From NCBI GenBank assembly GCA_000482765.1, contig AXWR01000017.1:1-61941 (forward strand): DNA of 61,941 nucleotides, given 5' to 3'. Numbering within the stretch: position 1 is the first letter of the stretch; each line of letters begins with the position of its first letter. The notes under the pieces are model-generated. The model ran no database searches. It had not been told where the DNA came from and saw only the letters and a list, made by a program, of their open reading frames with translations. Position numbers and translations under genes: made by a program. Of the stretch, positions 49,155 through 59,986 are shown piece after piece. The stretch comes from Meiothermus taiwanensis DSM 14542 (GTDB lineage: Bacteria; Deinococcota; Deinococci; Deinococcales; Thermaceae).

Positions 49155-49583
49155 TTAGTGGGGCAAAAGCGGGCGCAAATAGGCGCGAACCCGATCGTAT
49201 TCGAAGGTGTAGACCGAGCCGTTGGGGGTGGTGATCTCCAGCAGATCGCCCCCTTCCTCTACCACCCGGCGTAAAAGCAGGAGGCCCGGCGGACTATAGA
49301 GCTCAACCTGGGCGGCACAGTAGGCCCCCTCGAGGTGGGGGCGGTGCTGGGCCGGTTCGAAGGGGGCTGCCGGGGCTTCGGCCACCTCCAGCGCCTCGTG
49401 CGACCAGGCGGGTTCGTTGGGGTCAAGCAATTCGCCTTCTTCGAGGTGGGCCAGGCCTTCGGCCAGCTCGAGCGCTGAGAGCCACAGCACCTCTTCCCCC
49501 ACCCCATCCGACAAGACCAGCTTGAGGTTGTCGTAGTTGTTGTCGTCCTCGAGGTGGGCCCAGAAGCCCTCCGGGGGTTTCAT
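49155..49583 (-). CDS. Unknown protein in an operon with a TrmH-type gene
   Basis: This encodes 142 residues, acidic, with strand-like text: NLKLVLSDGVGEEVLWLSALEL, VELYSPPGLLLLRRVVEEGGDL, TPNGSVYTFEYDRVRAYLRP. No signal or known motif. The spacing to both neighbours (4 and 10 bases) shows it is part of a run with the pantothenate-kinase-like and TrmH-like genes. Function unknown. Confidence 0.75.
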   Translation of the reverse strand: MKPPEGFWAHLEDDNNYDNLKLVLSDGVGEEVLWLSALELAEGLAHLEEGELLDPNEPAWSHEALEVAEAPAAPFEPAQHRPHLEGAYCAAQVELYSPPGLLLLRRVVEEGGDLLEITTPNGSVYTFEYDRVRAYLRPLLPH

Positions 49584-49587
49584 GGTT

Positions 49588-50418
49588 TCAGTTTACGACA
49601 GGTTGCTGTGCCAGAAGCGCAGCCCCGTAGGCGGTGGCCCAGCCGGACAAGGGGGGAATGAGGGGTCTGGGCTCAATCTGGTAAAAGTACCAGACCCGCT
49701 CAAAGGCCTTGCGCACAGGCACCAGGTCGGGCAGGTGGCCCACAATCACCATCTGCTTGAACCCGGCAGCCTGCGCTGCGTTGATGGCAATCATGGCAAT
49801 CACCTGGCCCACCAGCGTCACCAGACCGGCGGCCAGGTCTTCGCGGCTGGGGTGGGGGCCTTCTACCAGCCGCCCAAAGTTGACCGCGGTGGCATCGGGG
49901 GGCAGATGGCCGATGCCCCCACCAATCACGTCCACCAGCGTGGAGTCCACACCGCTGGGGTTGCCCCGTTCGGCCAGGCGGGCCACCTCGAGGGGGTCGG
50001 CAGTCCCTAGCAGCAGCCGGGACAGACCCAGCAAGGTTCCACCCCCCACCGCCGAGCCGGTGAAGTGCTGGGCCTCGCCTCCCCTGGCCGCAATCATGGC
50101 CGTACCGGTGCCCGCCGAGACCACCAGGGCCTCACCCAGGCCGGCCAGCTGCAGCGCCCCCCGCCCCACCGCCTGGGCCTCGCCGATTTTCTGGACGGGA
50201 ATCCCCTCGAAGGTATCGGGTAGGCGGCGCGACAGACCGCCGGTGCTGGCGATGGTGCCGAGGTCGGCAGGCCGAACCCCCAGGCTGTGCAGTACGGCGG
50301 CCAGGGCTTCGCTGCTGGCTGGCCCGGTTTTGATGGTTTGGTGCGCCAGGATGGTCTCGCCCTCGAGCAGCACCGCATCGGTGTTGGAAAGGCCAAAGTC
50401 CACGCCCAGTTTCAGCAT
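49588..50418 (-). CDS. Type II pantothenate kinase-like (CoaW/Fumble) ATPase
   Basis: This encodes 276 residues. Actin/Hsp70-like ATPase: phosphate 1 motif LGVDFGLSNTDAVLL, the second phosphate region ALVVSAGTGTAMIAA, then the CoaW-like stretch GGGTLLGLSRLLLGTADPLEV and IVGHLPDLVPV-type adenosine motif. Type II pantothenate kinases phosphorylate pantothenate, the first step to coenzyme A. BadF/NagK-like kinases share parts of the fold, so substrate is uncertain. Thermaceae usually also have a type III enzyme (CoaX), which would make this one redundant or different in use. Confidence 0.7.
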   Translation of the reverse strand: MLKLGVDFGLSNTDAVLLEGETILAHQTIKTGPASSEALAAVLHSLGVRPADLGTIASTGGLSRRLPDTFEGIPVQKIGEAQAVGRGALQLAGLGEALVVSAGTGTAMIAARGGEAQHFTGSAVGGGTLLGLSRLLLGTADPLEVARLAERGNPSGVDSTLVDVIGGGIGHLPPDATAVNFGRLVEGPHPSREDLAAGLVTLVGQVIAMIAINAAQAAGFKQMVIVGHLPDLVPVRKAFERVWYFYQIEPRPLIPPLSGWATAYGAALLAQQPVVN

Positions 50419-50448
50419 GATCCTCAGAATAGCGCAAAAAAGCGGGGG

Positions 50449-51300
50449 CTATCCCACAGGGCGGTGCGCGCGCAACACCTCCCGCACCCCGCGCAGCCGG
50501 GTCTGGAGCAGGGAACGGCCCAGCGAGCTATCCAGCGCGCAATTGCCGGGCCGTGGGCCGGGAAACTCGGCGCGGCGCCGGGCCGGAAGCCGGGCCGGGT
50601 CACGTCCGTGGAAGGGGGCAATCAGTCGTCCAAACTCGAGCCGGCTCAGCACCTCCGCGCCCCCCAGATGCAGGATGCCCGCATAGTCCAGACCCACCAG
50701 TTCCCACAGGGCCTGGGCCAGATCCTCCACGTACACAAAGGAGCGGTACTCGTCGCTAAAAAGCCCGCCCTCCCGCTTGCCATCGGCCAGCTCCAGCACC
50801 ATCTGGCTGGTCGGGTCGATGGGGTTCAGGCCCCAGATCAGCGAGGTGCGCACGATGGTGGCGCTGGGGAGTATTGCCTGCACCCAGTGTTCGGCCCTGA
50901 GTTTGGCCTGGCCGTACTCGGTGAGGGGGTTGGGCAGAGCCGACTCGGCATAGGGCGGGTTTTCGCCATCGAAAACCTGGTCGGTGGAGAGGTGAATCAG
51001 CCGGGCCCCGAGAGCCCGACAGGCCCGGGCCACATGGGCCGTGCCCTGCACGGTGATGGCCTCGAGCGCCGCTGGGCTGGCCTTGCTGTAGGCGGTGTGA
51101 ATGACCACCTCGGGACGAAAGCGGGCCAGGGTTTGCTCCACGGCGGCAGCGTCGCGGATATCCAGCCAAACCCACCCCACCCCCGGCACCGCCGGCGGCT
51201 GGCTCCAGTAACTGGCACCCAAAACCCAGGGCCGACCCGACCCCAGCCGCAGCAGCGTACTCCCCAAATAACCGGTTCCACCGGTCACAAAAACCCGCAC
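50449..51300 (-). CDS. RmlD-like NAD-dependent sugar nucleotide reductase/epimerase
   Basis: This encodes 283 residues from GTG 51300, where the Rossmann fold starts (RVFVTGGTGYLGSTLLRL); the frame stays open to GTG 51327. Other features are VWLDIRDAAAVEQTL, VVIHTAYSKASPAA, the catalytic Ser-Thr region RLIHLSTDQVFDGE and the YGQAKLRAE box with the active-site Tyr and Lys. This matches dTDP-4-dehydrorhamnose reductase-like short-chain enzymes. No rhamnose genes are nearby, so its substrate is open. Confidence 0.85.
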   Translation of the reverse strand: MRVFVTGGTGYLGSTLLRLGSGRPWVLGASYWSQPPAVPGVGWVWLDIRDAAAVEQTLARFRPEVVIHTAYSKASPAALEAITVQGTAHVARACRALGARLIHLSTDQVFDGENPPYAESALPNPLTEYGQAKLRAEHWVQAILPSATIVRTSLIWGLNPIDPTSQMVLELADGKREGGLFSDEYRSFVYVEDLAQALWELVGLDYAGILHLGGAEVLSRLEFGRLIAPFHGRDPARLPARRRAEFPGPRPGNCALDSSLGRSLLQTRLRGVREVLRAHRPVG

Positions 51301-51370
51301 CCCAACAGCATATCCTAATCTTGTCACTCTTCTGCTTTACTTTTCATAGCACTTTGGATAGCATATAAAT

Positions 51371-52168
51371 GTGACGCTAGACGCCACCAAAACCCTGGCC
51401 CTCACCGGCCTAACCCTGCGGGTGCAGAACCTCGAGCGCCAGCTAGCCTTCTACCGCGATTTGCTGGGTCTCGAGGTCATCCGAAGCCAGGGGCCGCAGA
51501 CCGAGCTGGCCCTGCCCGGCCGGCGCTTTACCCTTACCCTGGAGCACCGGCCCGAGGCCCCCCTGCGCCCCCAGCCCACTTTAGGGCTCTACCACTTCGC
51601 CCTGTTGCTCCCCAGCCGGGCCGAGCTGGCCGCGGTCTTCTGGCGGCTGCTCGAGGCCCGCTACCCCCATTTTCAGGGGGCCTCCGACCACGGGGTCTCG
51701 GAAGCAATCTACCTGGCCGACCCCGAGGGCAATGGGATTGAGCTCTACCGCGACCGCCCCAGGGCCGAATGGCCCTTCCGGGGAGGCCGCCTGGCTATGG
51801 TTTCCGAGCCGCTCAACCTGGAAGCCCTCCTGGCCGAAGCATGGGCCGGCCAAGGGCTCGACCCCCAGACCACCCTGGGGCATATTCATCTGCATGTGCG
51901 CGATCTGGACGAAGCCCAGGCTTTTTTCGAGGGGCTGGGGATGGAGCTCATGCAGGGGGATTATCCCGGCGCTCGTTTCCTGGCCGCCGACGGCTACCAC
52001 CACCACATCGGCATCAACCTCTGGGCCCGGGGCCGCACCGCGCCAGCCCACTCAACCGGGCTGCTCGCGTATCAAATCGCCCTGCAAAACCGCCCCCCCC
52101 AAACCCTCACCGACCCCAACGGGGCACAGGTGCAGGTTGTAACGCTGTCAACCGAACGTGTAGATTGA
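51371..52168 (+). CDS. Two-module glyoxalase/VOC-family protein (CatE-like)
   Basis: This encodes 265 residues. Two repeats of the vicinal oxygen chelate fold: LTLRVQNLERQLAFYRDLLG to YLADPEGNGIELY, and GHIHLHVRDLDEAQAFFEGLG to DPNGAQVQVV. The metal ligands likely include the His of GHIHLHV, the His of GYHHHIGIN and the Glu of GIELY. It resembles catechol-2,3-dioxygenase-like CatE of Bacillus. Start is GTG 51371; no ribosome site, so leaderless translation is likely. It ends four bases before the GH1 gene and is co-transcribed with it. Confidence 0.88.
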   Translation: MTLDATKTLALTGLTLRVQNLERQLAFYRDLLGLEVIRSQGPQTELALPGRRFTLTLEHRPEAPLRPQPTLGLYHFALLLPSRAELAAVFWRLLEARYPHFQGASDHGVSEAIYLADPEGNGIELYRDRPRAEWPFRGGRLAMVSEPLNLEALLAEAWAGQGLDPQTTLGHIHLHVRDLDEAQAFFEGLGMELMQGDYPGARFLAADGYHHHIGINLWARGRTAPAHSTGLLAYQIALQNRPPQTLTDPNGAQVQVVTLSTERVD

Positions 52169-52172
52169 GGCG

Positions 52173-53516
<1,344 letters not shown>

Positions 53517-53542
53517 CCGGCGGGTCAGCTAGAATGCCCTGG

Positions 53543-55384
53543 ATGAGTACCTTACCCAAACGCGCCGAACTGCCCAAAGAACAGACCTGGAACCTGGAGG
53601 CCCTGTTTGCCTCGGAAGCCCATTGGCGGGCCGCCCTGGAAAAAGCGGCCCAAAGCGTAGAGGAGGTCAGGCCGTTTGCCGGTCGGCTGGCCGAGTCGCC
53701 GCAGGTGCTGCTGCAAGCCCTGGAGACCTACTACACCCGGATGCTCGAGGCCATGAAGGTGGCCCTGTACGCCTCGCTGCAGCTCTCCACCGAGGGCACC
53801 AACCCCGAGTTTATCCGCATGGCCGGCGAGGCCCGCAGCGTGGTCGCGCAGCTTTCCGCCGCCGGGGCCTACCTCGAGCCCGAGATCCTGAGCCTGCCCC
53901 AGGAGACCCTCGAGGCCTTCATGCAGGCCGAGCCGGGGCTGGCCGTCTACCGGCACTACTTCGAAGCCCTGCAAGCCCGCAAGCCCCACGTGCGCAGCAG
54001 CGAGGTAGAAACCGTGCTGGCCGCGGTTTCCGACCCCCTGGGTGGGCACAGCGCCACCGCCGCGGCGGCCACCAACGCCGATATGCAGTTCAGGCCGGTG
54101 GAGTACCAGGGCCAGAGCCTGCCAGTCTCGCACAGCACTATCGGCGAGCTTCTGGTGCACGAGAGCCCCGAGGTGCGCAAAGCCGCCTGGGAGTCGTATG
54201 CCGACGGGCATCTGGCCTTCAAAAACACCCTGGCCTCCACCCTGCAGGGCAGCGTCAAGAGCTTTGCCTTCCAGGCCCGCACCCGCGGGTACGCGAGCAG
54301 CCTCGAGATGGCCCTGGCGGTAAGCCGCACCTGCGGTGACAACATCCCCAAGGCCGTCTTCGACAACCTGCTGGCCACCTTCCAGGCCCACCTGCCCACC
54401 TGGCACCGCTTCTGGCGCATCCGCAAAAAGGCCATGGGCGGCCAGCTCAGAAGCTACGACGTCCCCATCTACGACGCGCCGGCCCCCCTGGTGCCAAGCC
54501 CCAAAATCACCTTCTGGGAAGCCGCCGAGACCATCTGCCGGGGTATGGAACCCCTGGGGCGTGAATACGTGGAGCCCATGCGCCGGGGCCTGTTCGAGGA
54601 GCGCTGGGTGGACTGGGGGCAGAACCAGGGCAAGCGGGCCGGGGCCTTCTCCTCGGGGCTCAAGGGCACCTTCCCCTACATCTTCATGAGCTGGTCGGAC
54701 GACCTTTTCTCGCTCAGCACCCTGGCCCACGAGCTGGGCCACTCCATGCACAGCTACTTCACCCGGCAGACCCAGCCCATCGTCTACGCCCGCTACAGCC
54801 TGTTCGTGGCCGAGGTGGCCTCCAACTTCAACCAGGCCATGGTGCGGGCCATGCTGTTGCGCGAGGCCCCCACCCCCGAGTACAAGCTGGCGGTGCTGGA
54901 GGAGGCCTTTAGCAACTTCCACCGCTACCTGTTCGTGATGCCCACCCTGGCCCGTTTCGAGCTCGAGCTCTACCAGCGCATCGAGAAGGGCGGGGCCCTC
55001 ACCGCACCCTTCCTGATCGAGCGGCTGGCCGAACTCTTCGCCGAGGGCTACGGCGGGGAGGTGGAGCTGGACAAAGAGCGCCTGGGTGCGGGCTGGATGA
55101 ACTTCTCGCACCTCTACAGCCCCTTTTATGTCTACCAGTACGCCACCGGCATCGCCGCCGCCAACGCCCTGGCCAAAGACGTGCTGGAGCAGGGCGAGCC
55201 CGCCGCCCGGCGCTACCTGGACTTCCTCAAGGCCGGCGACTCGGTGTATCCGCTGGAGGCCCTGAAAATCGCCGGGATTGATATGACCCGCCCCGAGCCG
55301 GTGGAGCGGGGGTTTGCGGTGCTCGGGAGCATGGTAGACGAGCTCGAGCGCCTGGTGGACTCAAACCTGCTGTCAACGCGCTAA
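53543..55384 (+). CDS. pepF: Oligoendopeptidase F (M3B metallopeptidase)
   Basis: This encodes 613 residues. Start at ATG 53543 (MSTLPKRAELPKEQTWNLEA); ATG 53534 is possible but adds only MPW. It cleaves short peptides in the cytoplasm. The zinc site is LAHELGHSMHSYF (His 396, His 400), with the third ligand in VAEVASNFNQAM. Family text before it is SGLKGTFPYIFMSW and after it FYVYQYATGIAAANALA. It lies 26 bases after the GH1 gene. A terminator-like hairpin follows. Confidence 0.95.
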   Translation: MSTLPKRAELPKEQTWNLEALFASEAHWRAALEKAAQSVEEVRPFAGRLAESPQVLLQALETYYTRMLEAMKVALYASLQLSTEGTNPEFIRMAGEARSVVAQLSAAGAYLEPEILSLPQETLEAFMQAEPGLAVYRHYFEALQARKPHVRSSEVETVLAAVSDPLGGHSATAAAATNADMQFRPVEYQGQSLPVSHSTIGELLVHESPEVRKAAWESYADGHLAFKNTLASTLQGSVKSFAFQARTRGYASSLEMALAVSRTCGDNIPKAVFDNLLATFQAHLPTWHRFWRIRKKAMGGQLRSYDVPIYDAPAPLVPSPKITFWEAAETICRGMEPLGREYVEPMRRGLFEERWVDWGQNQGKRAGAFSSGLKGTFPYIFMSWSDDLFSLSTLAHELGHSMHSYFTRQTQPIVYARYSLFVAEVASNFNQAMVRAMLLREAPTPEYKLAVLEEAFSNFHRYLFVMPTLARFELELYQRIEKGGALTAPFLIERLAELFAEGYGGEVELDKERLGAGWMNFSHLYSPFYVYQYATGIAAANALAKDVLEQGEPAARRYLDFLKAGDSVYPLEALKIAGIDMTRPEPVERGFAVLGSMVDELERLVDSNLLSTR

Positions 55385-55408
55385 AAGCAGCTCAGGGCTA
55401 ACCAACAA

Positions 55409-55436
55409 GAGGGGGAAGAGATCAAACCTCCCCCTC
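55409..55436 (+). terminator. Terminator-like hairpin after pepF
   Basis: GAGGGGGA and TCCCCCTC pair around 12 bases, 24 bases after the stop. Followed by AAACAATTTATACT, a poor T run. Confidence 0.55.
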
Positions 55437-55549
55437 AAACAATTTATACTAAGTAAACACACTCAGCGCCTACCTTGTTTTTTTTTTGACCTACCCGGTA
55501 TCCTCCTGGCGACGTCTTCTTTCCGTCATGCAACCCAGGAGGCTTGTTT

Positions 55550-58500
55550 ATGCTGCATCGCAAAGGGTATTGGCTCGGCCTGTGGTCATTGCTTCTACTG
55601 ATATTGCTGGCCTGCAGCCCACCACCCCAGCCGGCCAAACCTCCTACCACCACCAACCCCACCCCCACCCCCGCCGCCAGCGCGGTGGGCCTCAACGCCC
55701 GGTTCTACCCCAACCCCGGCTTCAGCGGCCCTGCCCTTTCCCGCCTGGAGCCCCGCCCGGCCCTCGCGGGCTTCCCCCCTGGTCTGCGGCCGGGGCCCTT
55801 CTCGGCCCGCTACGAAGGCGCCCTGCTACCCCCCAGGGACGGCGAGTACACCCTGCACCTGGTGGGCCAGGGCCAGGCCCGGCTCTACCTGGACGGACGG
55901 CTGGTAGCCCAGGAGCTGCCGGTGAGCACCCGGCTCCGCCTGCGCGCGGGCCAGCCGCTGAACCTGCGGCTGGAGTACCAGTCCGCGGATGGTCCGGCCC
56001 GGCTAAGGCTGGACTGGGAGGGGCCCAGCCTGTCCCGGGGGCCCGTGCCCCCCTACGCGCTGCGGCCCGCCCAGACCCTGCAGCCGGCCGGGATGGCCCC
56101 CCAGGCGGTCAGCCGGGGCTGGGAGCTGTTGTGGAACCCCGACTTCGAGCAGGGTGCTAGCGCCTGGGTGGAGCTGGCGGGGGGACAGCTCAGCCTGGTA
56201 GCGGGGCGGCAAGGGGGGCAGGCCCTGCAGGCCCAGAACTGGACCTACGCCGCCCAGAGCCTGCCCTGGATGTACGTGCAGGTAGGCCCCACCTACACCC
56301 TGGAGGGCTGGGCCCGCTCGCCGCAGGGGGCGGCCTGCGTGATCGGGGTCAAGGGCGGGGACGCCGCGGGCATCACCTTCGACTACCCCCTGAGCTTCAC
56401 CGGCCCCGACTGGCAGCAGCAGACCCGTAGCTTCACCCTGCCCAGCGGCACCCTCTGGGCCGAGGTCTACGTCCAGGCCCAGGCCGGGCCCGGCCAGACC
56501 TGCCTCTTCGACGACCTCTCGCTCTACGCCGGCAGCAAACGCCCCTTGGAGCCGGCCCCCGAGCTGGCCTCCAACCGGCTGAAGAACCCTGGTTTCGAGC
56601 AGAACCTGGACGACTGGACGCTGGCCACCGGCAGCGCCACCACCCCCGCCGAGGGGCGCAGCGGCCAGGCTTTGGTCTACCAGGCCTGGAGCTGGGTTTA
56701 CCAGATCGTTCCCCTCACCGGGCTGGCCCCTGGGGAGCGGCTGGTCTTGCGAGGGTTTGTGCGCAACCCCAACGCCCAGGCCTGCACCCTGGGCCTGCAA
56801 GGGGGCGACGAGACCGCCATCACCTTCGACCGGCCGGTGCACTACCGGGCCCTGGACTGGAAGGAGGTCTACACCGAGATCACCCTGCCCAGCGGCACCA
56901 CCTGGCTGGGGGCCTACCTGGCCGGGGCGGAGGGCTGCCGCTTCGACGACCTGCAGCTGGGGGTGCCTGAGAACGGCGGCTCCCCCCTGCCCACCGGCAT
57001 CAGCCTGAACGCCCGCACCGCGTTTGCCGGCAGCGGCTTCTACCTGTCCGCCGAGGGGGGCGAGGAGGGGGTGAGCTATACCTGGAACCTGGGCGATGGC
57101 ACCACCGCCACCGGCGAGACCGTCTACCACGAGTACCGCCAGCCGGGTTACTACACCATCACCCTCACCGCCACCGCCCCCGACGGCCAGACCGCCACCT
57201 TCCAGCAGCAGGTGGCCCAGCTCCCCAGCATCCACGACATGCCCGAGTTCCGGGCCCTGGCCGACCCCTTCCCACTGGCCTTCGATGTGCAGTACCCGCT
57301 GACCGGCTATACCTACGAGTGGCGCTTCAGCGACGGCACGGTGCTGAGCGGACCCCGGGTGGAGCGGGCCTTTGGAAACGTGGGCTTCTACGACCTGACC
57401 CTGGTCATCTACGAGGAGCCCGGCCCCACCGGCCTGGGCCGCCAGAGCACCGAGCGGCGGGTGGTGGCCATCGAGCAGACCCGCATCAACCGCATCGCCG
57501 AGGTGCCCATCGCCGATATCCAGGGTATCCAGACCGGGCCTACCAGCTTCATCTTTAGCGCAGCGGCCTCCGAGGGGGAAGGCCCCCTGACCTACACCTG
57601 GGACTTTGGCGACGGCACCAGCGCCACCGGGGCCGAGGTCAGCAAAACCTACAGCGGCAACGGGCGCTACCCCATTACCCTCACGGTGCGCGACCGCTTT
57701 GGCCAGACCGACCAGGAGGAGGCGGTGGTCACCCTGGGCACCCAGTACGCCCCCGGCAGCCCGGCCACCCGGGTCGAGGCCGGTTACGGCGGGGGTTCGC
57801 AGGGGCAGTCGGTCTTCAGCCAGACCGCACCCAACCCCTTTGCGGGCGCGCAAAGCTCCAAGCTGGGCGTGCGCCCCCGGCCCGACCGGGCCCTCCAGGC
57901 CCTCTCGCTGGAGGACGAACTCAACCGCCGCACCCAGCGCAGCCGCATCCGCTACCAAGCCCCCAACACCGCACCCGGCCCCAGCCTGCGGGCCCAGGCC
58001 GCCAACCTGGAACTCAGCAACCCCTTCCCCTTCGTCCTCCACAGCGGGGTGAACAGCCTGGCCGCCGTCCACGAACCCCCCAGCGCCAGCGACCCCTTCC
58101 GGCTGGGCTCGGCCAGCGTGCAGGTGCGGGGGCTCCCGCAGCCGCAAGGCCTGGCCTGGGACTACGAAGGGGTAGACCCCCAGGCCAACACTGCCGCCCG
58201 CATCCGGGTCTTCCGCCCCGCCTTCCCCAGCCCGCTGCCTGCTGGCCTTACCCCCCTGCGCACCGAGGCCCAGCTGCAAAGCGGCACCACGGTGGCATTG
58301 GCAAGCGATCTGGCCGCCTTCGCCGGCCTGCGGGTACCGCGGGTCATCCTCTCGGTGCTGCCCGATACCCAGTTCCCCAGCGGACCCAGCGTGCAGGAGT
58401 ACCTGGTGCAGGTGGGGGGCCAGACCGAGCTGATGGCCCAGGTGAACATCCGCCTGAGCCAGGTCTCCCCCAACGGCTTCGTCTTCTTCGAGCTGCCGGT

Positions 58501-59962
58501 TTATGCGGTGGACGAGGCCGGTAGCCTCTTGAGCAACGTCTCGGGGGTCTTCTACGCCCGCTTCGCCGACCCCCGCATCATCTCCATTAGCAATGAAATG
58601 GTACGGGGCCGGGCCAGCATGACGGTGGCCCTCAACCTGGCCAACTTTGCCGACGGCACCACCCAGTTCGACCTGCGCCCCATCACCCTGTTTTCCGGCA
58701 ACCCCCAGAACCCCTGTGGTTCCAACAACCAGTACGCCCCCTTCGGCGCCACTCTCTCGGGCTGCACCCAGCTCAGCGCCAGCTACGCGGCCCCGGCAGG
58801 GCTGAACCTGGAGACCTACCCCTACACCCTGCCCGAGGACTACCCAAGCCGCACCAACCGCATTCTGATTGGTAAGAACCTGGACGAGGTCGGCTTCTAC
58901 GACCTGAATCTGCGCGATGCCATCGAGGGCGGCCTGGAGCTAACCGGCCAGAGCCTGCGGGCCCAGAGCTCTGCGGGTGAGATCGCCCGGTTGATCCTGG
59001 GCTTTATTCCGATCATTGGGGACAGCGTAGATTTGCTGGAACAGCTTTACAACCGGGCCAGCGGAAGAGGGGTTGACCCGGTGATCGCCTTCCTGGCCGG
59101 GGTAGGTCTCGCGCTGGATGTGACCACCGGTGGGGCCGGGGACATTACCGCTGGGCTCAAGGGGGTCTACCGCTTTAGCAAGAGCTCGGCGGGCTTCTTT
59201 GCGCTCCAGATTCGTACCTCAGTAACCAGCTTAATAACCGGGCGGGCCCGACCATCCGTCGTCCTGTCAACCCTCAGAGGCCAGTTCCAGACAGTGTCCA
59301 CTTTGTTTTTCCGCGAGGGCTGGAGCGGTGTTGTCAGTGCTGACCGCTTGGGTAGGGGCTTGAGAAACATTCCGGTGTGTCCGGTGCTAACTGGGCAGGG
59401 TATCTCTGCTCAAAACCAGTGCGATCCGGCCACGATTCAGGCGGTGGTACAGAACATCGCCAAGTCTGCCTTTACTGCTGAGGTGCCCGCTACGAGACTA
59501 CTGCAGGCCCTGATACGCGTGTGCTGCTCGCCTGCGGATGGCGGAGGGGGGTACATAAAAGGTGCCGAAAAACTTGTGGCTAAGGCAGCGAGGCAAAATG
59601 AACCAAGCGGAATTCGTGGAATAATAGGGGAAGCAGAAGGTGCAGACACCCTACGTCGGGCAGATCTGACGAACCTGGAGTTCCCATCGTCCCCGGTTTT
59701 ACTTCCCGATGGCAGGACGGTTGAGGTTGACTTGTTTGCAACAGGCAAAGATGGCGTAGATCGTGTGATAGAGATAAAGTATGATGGCAGGGGTGTTGAT
59801 AGAGAACAGGAACCGAACTTAATAGCTGCTGCAACTGTTTTGGGTAAGCGTCCAGCAACGTTGGTAACTGATGAAAGTCTACTAAATAACCGCAGGTACC
59901 TCAGCAATTTACGAGCCAAGGGAATCGACGTTATTGACGGTAGCGGCAACGTGAGGAACTAG
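55550..59962 (+). CDS. Polymorphic-toxin-like lipoprotein with nuclease tip
   Basis: This encodes 1470 residues. ATG 55550 follows AGGAGG by seven bases. Residues 1-22 are a lipoprotein signal (LLLLILLACSPPP). A PA14-like domain follows (about 45-180: GEYTLHLVGQGQARLYLDGR). Two similar carbohydrate-binding-like domains start with NPDFEQGASAWVE (about 195) and NPGFEQNLDDW (about 342). Three PKD-like domains have YTWNLGDGTTATG, YEWRFSDGTVLSG and YTWDFGDGTSATG (about 510, 587, 681). After a long unassigned region comes a hydrophobic pretoxin segment (LILGFIPIIGDSVDLLEQL, about 1148). The tip carries TVEVDLFATGKDG with VIEIKYDG (Asp 1394, Glu 1408, Lys 1410), a PD-(D/E)XK pattern. It probably delivers a nuclease to rival cells. 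Confidence 0.75.
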   Translation: MLHRKGYWLGLWSLLLLILLACSPPPQPAKPPTTTNPTPTPAASAVGLNARFYPNPGFSGPALSRLEPRPALAGFPPGLRPGPFSARYEGALLPPRDGEYTLHLVGQGQARLYLDGRLVAQELPVSTRLRLRAGQPLNLRLEYQSADGPARLRLDWEGPSLSRGPVPPYALRPAQTLQPAGMAPQAVSRGWELLWNPDFEQGASAWVELAGGQLSLVAGRQGGQALQAQNWTYAAQSLPWMYVQVGPTYTLEGWARSPQGAACVIGVKGGDAAGITFDYPLSFTGPDWQQQTRSFTLPSGTLWAEVYVQAQAGPGQTCLFDDLSLYAGSKRPLEPAPELASNRLKNPGFEQNLDDWTLATGSATTPAEGRSGQALVYQAWSWVYQIVPLTGLAPGERLVLRGFVRNPNAQACTLGLQGGDETAITFDRPVHYRALDWKEVYTEITLPSGTTWLGAYLAGAEGCRFDDLQLGVPENGGSPLPTGISLNARTAFAGSGFYLSAEGGEEGVSYTWNLGDGTTATGETVYHEYRQPGYYTITLTATAPDGQTATFQQQVAQLPSIHDMPEFRALADPFPLAFDVQYPLTGYTYEWRFSDGTVLSGPRVERAFGNVGFYDLTLVIYEEPGPTGLGRQSTERRVVAIEQTRINRIAEVPIADIQGIQTGPTSFIFSAAASEGEGPLTYTWDFGDGTSATGAEVSKTYSGNGRYPITLTVRDRFGQTDQEEAVVTLGTQYAPGSPATRVEAGYGGGSQGQSVFSQTAPNPFAGAQSSKLGVRPRPDRALQALSLEDELNRRTQRSRIRYQAPNTAPGPSLRAQAANLELSNPFPFVLHSGVNSLAAVHEPPSASDPFRLGSASVQVRGLPQPQGLAWDYEGVDPQANTAARIRVFRPAFPSPLPAGLTPLRTEAQLQSGTTVALASDLAAFAGLRVPRVILSVLPDTQFPSGPSVQEYLVQVGGQTELMAQVNIRLSQVSPNGFVFFELPVYAVDEAGSLLSNVSGVFYARFADPRIISISNEMVRGRASMTVALNLANFADGTTQFDLRPITLFSGNPQNPCGSNNQYAPFGATLSGCTQLSASYAAPAGLNLETYPYTLPEDYPSRTNRILIGKNLDEVGFYDLNLRDAIEGGLELTGQSLRAQSSAGEIARLILGFIPIIGDSVDLLEQLYNRASGRGVDPVIAFLAGVGLALDVTTGGAGDITAGLKGVYRFSKSSAGFFALQIRTSVTSLITGRARPSVVLSTLRGQFQTVSTLFFREGWSGVVSADRLGRGLRNIPVCPVLTGQGISAQNQCDPATIQAVVQNIAKSAFTAEVPATRLLQALIRVCCSPADGGGGYIKGAEKLVAKAARQNEPSGIRGIIGEAEGADTLRRADLTNLEFPSSPVLLPDGRTVEVDLFATGKDGVDRVIEIKYDGRGVDREQEPNLIAAATVLGKRPATLVTDESLLNNRRYLSNLRAKGIDVIDGSGNVRN

Positions 59963-59986
59963 CGAGACTCGCTTCTGAGGGGCCTT

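Noticed and set aside
56003..58279. Minus-strand open frame of 758 codons inside the toxin gene
   Set aside because: Low-complexity Gly/Gln/Val text typical of antisense frames; the plus strand has PA14 and PKD motifs throughout.
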